The position numbers were made by a program, and so were the translations under genes. This document shows, one piece after another, positions 33,070 through 35,149 of a stretch of 35,149 nucleotides of DNA. Source of the stretch: Deltaproteobacteria bacterium. GTDB lineage: Bacteria > Desulfobacterota > DSM-4660 > Desulfatiglandales > Desulfatiglandaceae. The first letter of the stretch is position 1, and each line of letters starts with the position of its first letter. The notes beneath the pieces are model-generated. The model worked only from the letters and a program-made list of their open reading frames with translations. It had not been told where the DNA came from and made no database searches. The stretch covers positions 1 through 35,149 of the forward strand of contig QMLQ01000005.1 of the NCBI GenBank assembly GCA_003646815.1, written 5' to 3'.

Positions 33070-34059
33070 ATGACGCAATGGTATCTCAGCTATGACGGAA
33101 AACAGATCGGACCCATGGACCATAACCAGGCGATGGCGGAGGCCAAGAAAAACCAGAACGGTTTTGCCTGGCGAGAAGGTTTTGCCGACTGGCTTCCCAT
33201 TGCCCAGGTTGCGGAACTGAATCCATCTGCTGCGTCGGCGCCGGGACCTCCGCCTCAGGCAGGAAAAAGAGCGGACGAAATAGAATACAAGGTGCTGGGG
33301 ACTGAAATGCAGTTTGTAGAGGTTGAACTGGATCCGGGTGAGAGTGCTGTTGCTGAAGCCGGTGCCATGATGTACAAAGATGCCAGTATAAACATGGAGA
33401 CCATTTTCGGGGATGGGTCCGCGAGCAGCGGTGATGGTGGATTCATGGGAAAATTGCTGGGCGCGGGAAAGAGACTCCTTACCGGTGAGAGCCTTTTTAT
33501 GACCGTGTTTACGCATACGGGCCAGGGAAAGGCTCACGTGGCATTCGGCGCGCCCTATCCGGGAAATATTCTTCCGGTGCCCCTTGAAAGCGTGGGTGGC
33601 TGTCTTGTTTGCCAGAAAGACAGCTTTTTGTGTGCTGCAAAGGGGGTATCCATCGGTATTTATTTGCAGCGAAAGATCCTGACCGGCCTTTTCGGGGGAG
33701 AAGGATTTATTATGCAGAAACTGGAGGGCGACGGGCTCGTGTTTATTCACGCCGGGGGTACGGTGGTGGAGCGACAGCTTGAACCGGGGGAAGTCCTGCA
33801 CGTGGATACCGGCTGTGTGGTGGCGTTCGAACCGAGCGTCAATTTTGACATTCAGCAGGCAGGAGGCATCAAGACGGCCCTGTTCGGGGGAGAGGGGCTT
33901 TTTTTCGCCACTATGCAGGGGCCCGGAAAGATCTGGCTCCAGTCACTGCCCTTTTCGAGACTGGCGGGGAGAATGCTCCAGGCGGCACCGGAGAGAGGGG
34001 GCGGAAAAGGTGAAGGATCAATCCTCGGATCCCTGGGAGATTTTCTTGACGGGGATTAA
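33070..34059 (+). CDS. GYF domain - AIM24 (TIGR00266) fusion protein
   Basis: A 329-residue protein in two parts. Residues 1-50 form a GYF_2-type domain (WYLSYDGKQIGPMDHNQ and GFADWLPIAQVAEL), a proline-peptide-binding fold. Residues from about 75 form the AIM24 beta fold (VLGTEMQFVEVELDPGESAVAEAGAMMY, and ending LPFSRLAGRML). The start at 33070 follows AAGGAG. The N-terminal domain could bind the proline-rich linker of the DUF533 protein encoded just before it, which would explain the pairing; this is inference. No biochemical role is settled for the bacterial AIM24 proteins. Confidence 0.82.
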   Translation: MTQWYLSYDGKQIGPMDHNQAMAEAKKNQNGFAWREGFADWLPIAQVAELNPSAASAPGPPPQAGKRADEIEYKVLGTEMQFVEVELDPGESAVAEAGAMMYKDASINMETIFGDGSASSGDGGFMGKLLGAGKRLLTGESLFMTVFTHTGQGKAHVAFGAPYPGNILPVPLESVGGCLVCQKDSFLCAAKGVSIGIYLQRKILTGLFGGEGFIMQKLEGDGLVFIHAGGTVVERQLEPGEVLHVDTGCVVAFEPSVNFDIQQAGGIKTALFGGEGLFFATMQGPGKIWLQSLPFSRLAGRMLQAAPERGGGKGEGSILGSLGDFLDGD

Positions 34060-34121
34060 GATTCAGGCTTCTTGATGCCGGTTTCGACCTGCCGAGAGAA
34101 CAGGATGAACTTGGTGATTTC

Positions 34122-34466
34122 ATGGAAAAAATAAAGCATTTGAAGCCCCTGGGAATGGGACTGGCCTTTTTGCTCCTTTTTTCCGGTACGGCCATGGGTG
34201 CTAGCCTGGTTTGGGATCCGGTTTCGGGGGCCCAGGGCTACCGCGTTTATTGGGGCACTTCGCTCGGGAACTATCCCAACGACAGGGATGCGGGAAGCTC
34301 AACCCGCTATGACCTGGATAGCCTCCCGCTGGCAGACGATACGACTTACTACCTCACCGTTACCGCATACAATGCAGCCGGGGAGAGCGGTTACGCTACT
34401 CCTTTGAGCTATTCCCCCGGGGACAATACCCCTCCATTGCCTCCTCAGGCCGTCTGGGTTCAGTAA
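34122..34466 (+). CDS. Small secreted fibronectin type III protein
   Basis: A 114-residue protein with a signal peptide (MEKIKHLK, hydrophobic core, then TAMGASLVW, cleavage near 27) and a single Fn3 domain. The Fn3 fold is shown by LVWDPVSGAQGYRVYWG and YYLTVTAYNAAGESGYA. It ends in a proline-rich tail. It is 62 bases after the GYF-AIM24 gene and may be in the same transcript. The stand-alone Fn3 suggests an extracellular or periplasmic adhesion or carbohydrate-associated role; nothing more can be said. The ribosome-binding sequence is weak. Confidence 0.65.
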   Translation: MEKIKHLKPLGMGLAFLLLFSGTAMGASLVWDPVSGAQGYRVYWGTSLGNYPNDRDAGSSTRYDLDSLPLADDTTYYLTVTAYNAAGESGYATPLSYSPGDNTPPLPPQAVWVQ

Positions 34467-34535
34467 ATCAGTTGTTGCGCGATGACCTCCTGCACATCGG
34501 TATATGCCGGAAAAGAAGTTAATTTAATTTATATC

Positions 34536-34609
34536 AAATTATATAAAATGAACGCAATAGCTTGACACATTTGTATATTTCTGTATATCGTGTTGATAAA
34601 ATTATATAA
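34536..34609. repeat. Pair of identical AAATTATATAA repeats flanking a promoter
   Basis: The 11-base sequence AAATTATATAA occurs at 34536-34546 and 34599-34609, 63 bases apart. Each contains the palindrome TTATATAA. They flank the candidate promoter at 34562-34589. The region is very AT-rich, so chance recurrence is possible. Confidence 0.5.
34562..34589 (+). promoter_or_regulatory. Candidate promoter upstream of the gspF-like gene
   Basis: TTGACA (34562-34567), 16 bases, TATATC (34584-34589). It faces the gspF-like gene 210 bases downstream, but a palindromic element (34614-34760) lies between. A second TTGACA at 34619 lacks a matching -10. Confidence 0.5.
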
Positions 34610-34613
34610 CTAT

Positions 34614-34760
34614 TCATGATTGACAAACTCGTAAAAAGTCGAAAACCTGCCTTTTTTGTCATTCCGGCGAAAGCTGGAATCCAGCAATTTCAATAAGTTC
34701 TGGATGCCGGATCGAGTCCGGCATGACGGTTTTGGGACTTTTTAGCAGCCCATCATGATT
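34614..34760. repeat. Palindromic REP/MITE-like element
   Basis: Inverted arms at several levels: GTAAAAAGTC (34631-34640) against GGACTTTTTAG (34735-34745), and the inner pair ATTCCGGCGAAAGCTGGAATCCAG and CTGGATGCCGGATCGAGTCCGGCATGACG (34660-34728), cited by position because each is long. GTCATTCCGG and CCGGCATGAC are exact complements. The outer edges show TCATGAT and ATCATGA. From general knowledge, such elements are abundant in deltaproteobacterial genomes. It is inserted in the leader of the gspF-like gene. Confidence 0.75.
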
Positions 34761-34797
34761 AGTGTCTTTCACATATTTTGGAGGCGTTTCCCAGCCC

Positions 34798-35149
34798 ATG
34801 CCGAGCTTTCGTTGTAAATTGGCCACAACAGACGGCCGTGTCATCGAAAAGACCCTCATTGGCGACAACAGGTCGGCGCTAAAGGAGCACCTGGAACAGG
34901 AAGGGCACTTTGTCCTGGAGGTGCGACGGGTAGAGCAGGGATTTCGTGTTTTCCCCTGGAGAGGCAGTCGGAAGCGTTTCAAATCCAAGGATTTTATTAC
35001 CTTCAACCAGGAATTGGGTGTTCTTATCCGGGCCGGACTGCCGGTTCTTTCAGCACTGGATGCGATAATCGAAAAAATTGGAGAAGGTGAACTTACTGAT
35101 ATTTTGAGAGAAATAAGAGATGATATTGCATCAGGATCGTCTCTTTCCG
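34798..35149 (+). CDS. Type II secretion / type IV pilus inner-membrane protein, 5' part
   Basis: The first 117 codons of a gene cut by the window end. The translation starts MPSFRCKLATTDGRVIEKTL and contains FNQELGVLIRAGLPVLSALD and LREIRDDIASGSSLS, the hallmark stretch of the GspF/PilC family. These polytopic proteins sit at the core of type II secretion and type IV pilus machines. GGAGG lies at 34780, 13 bases before the ATG, a rather long gap. Neighbouring secretion or pilus genes would be expected to the right of the window. Whether it is GspF or PilC cannot be decided from this part. Confidence 0.85.
   Translation, partial: MPSFRCKLATTDGRVIEKTLIGDNRSALKEHLEQEGHFVLEVRRVEQGFRVFPWRGSRKRFKSKDFITFNQELGVLIRAGLPVLSALDAIIEKIGEGELTDILREIRDDIASGSSLS

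Noticed and set aside
1-35149. tRNA, rRNA, CRISPR arrays, transposase genes
   Set aside because: None could be supported on either strand. The regularly spaced repeats needed for CRISPR are absent.

Overview
The window looks like chromosomal DNA of an anaerobic, heterotrophic bacterium, most likely a deltaproteobacterium (Desulfobacterota). This placement is an inference. It rests on TRAP transport next to a beta-keto acid cleavage enzyme, anaerobic-type glycerol-3-phosphate dehydrogenase genes, a fused ATP sulfurylase/APS kinase, and a palindromic repeat of the type common in those genomes. No rRNA, tRNA, CRISPR array or recognisable transposase gene was seen.

Layout. (1) 1-2050: a universal stress protein, a 3-hydroxybutyryl-CoA dehydrogenase and a stand-alone response regulator, all on +. 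(2) 2111-2522: copy A of a dispersed repeat. (3) 2607-5490, on -: glpR-like DeoR regulator, threonine synthase and rlmH, possibly read as one unit. (4) 5491-14978: a divergent control region full of short palindromes, then glpA-glpB, a complete glycerol ABC importer (two ATPases, two permeases, a DUF2160 membrane protein and a periplasmic binding protein) and a strong terminator. (5) 15198-18538: glycerol kinase and the bifunctional sat/cysC enzyme. (6) 18569-18840: copy B of the dispersed repeat, inverted relative to copy A. (7) 18841-20297: a VanZ-like protein and two Hsp20 chaperones. (8) 20413-26129: an MFS transporter divergent from hrpA, with a small unknown gene after hrpA. (9) 26101-31018, on -: a catabolic operon made of a cyclase-family hydrolase, TRAP subunits P, Q and M, and a BKACE enzyme, preceded by an EamA transporter. 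(10) 32403-34466: a DUF533 protein, a GYF-AIM24 protein and a small secreted Fn3 protein. (11) 34467-35149: AT-rich promoter DNA, a palindromic element and the 5' part of a gspF/pilC-type gene.

How the parts work together. The central block is a self-contained glycerol module. The binding protein and ABC importer bring glycerol in, GlpK phosphorylates it, GlpA/GlpB oxidise glycerol-3-phosphate, and the DeoR regulator probably controls the set. Two points stand out. The two ATPases are degenerate in complementary ways, so only one of the two ATP sites should be complete. The usual membrane Fe-S subunit glpC is absent from the operon. The operon at 26-31 kb has the composition of an uptake-and-cleavage pathway for an unknown small organic acid or amide. 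The two-copy dispersed repeat with short terminal inverted repeats and the stacked palindromes between glpR and glpA are the clearest non-coding structures.
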